Assembly: GCF_038502225.1 (NCBI RefSeq)
Contig: NC_091298.1
Coordinates: 33,039,494 to 33,103,493, forward strand
DNA length: 64,000 bases
Source of the DNA: Cherax quadricarinatus
Lineage: Eukaryota; Arthropoda; Malacostraca; Decapoda; Parastacidae
Reading direction: 5' to 3'
The notes beneath the pieces were generated by a model, which was not told where the DNA came from, ran no database searches, and saw nothing but the letters and a program-made list of their open reading frames with translations. Shown here piece by piece: positions 63,981 to 64,000 of the stretch (positions are counted from its first letter, which is position 1; each line of letters starts with the position of its first letter). Made by a program: the position numbers and the translations under genes.

Positions 63981-64000
63981 AACGCCCATTTATCTTAAAA

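Overview
The window looks like intergenic DNA of a large, repeat-rich arthropod genome, most likely a decapod crustacean (crayfish, shrimp or lobster). This is inferred from very long (AC)n and (TA)n tracts, tRNA-derived SINEs, and CR1-, RTE- and I/Jockey-like LINEs together with Penelope-type endonuclease remnants, piggyBac, and hammerhead-like repeats. I see no complete host gene. One possible host exon (28239-28448, minus strand) and one internally deleted host-type pseudogene (12772-13263, mirrored at 18785-19276) are the only non-transposon coding candidates.

Layout. 1-3770: non-coding sequence, two decayed hammerhead-type repeats, and the 3' end of a LINE that sits next to (AC)n. 3769-14188 and 17860-27960 are the two arms of a roughly 10-kb inverted duplication, about 1% diverged where I compared them, around a 3.67-kb spacer. 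Each arm carries, in mirror order, four fragments of the AC-flanked LINE, a 39-bp minisatellite, a hammerhead repeat, a decayed gag-like ORF1, a (TA)n region with arm-specific insertions, the pseudogene and a LINE reverse transcriptase (RT). The inner end of the right arm coincides with one leg of a 24-bp perfect hairpin. 27961-37340: mostly unique AT-rich DNA, a hammerhead foldback element (30663-31072), decayed LINEs and a 41-bp satellite. 37345-42131: two head-to-tail RTE-like LINEs. 42150-48050: an RNase H-bearing LINE (minus), a Penelope GIY-YIG remnant, and a nearly full-length AC-flanked LINE (minus) broken by a CR1 tail, an inverted SINE pair and a hammerhead foldback. 48603-54325: a three-level nest, in which an AC-flanked LINE (minus) was split by a nearly intact CR1 (plus), which was split by a 915-bp hammerhead foldback. 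54715-58430: a CR1 tail (minus) and a LINE whose ORF1 has CCCH zinc fingers. 58445-59790: minisatellites and a decayed hammerhead pair. 59919-62322: a piggyBac element. The end of the window holds a LINE RT remnant.

Main theme. Short modules resembling type-I hammerhead ribozymes (box I YUGANRA, a small helix II hairpin, GAAA, and a self-complementary helix III with no loop) occur at more than ten places. At least five sequence families keep helix I by paired changes, and box I position 3/8 switches from C-G to U-A. Four insertions are head-to-head pairs (near-palindromes) bounded by 11-13-bp target-site duplications, and at least three of them sit inside other transposons. Hammerheads in Penelope-like elements are established knowledge. 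The paired foldback organisation with measured target duplications is what this window adds.
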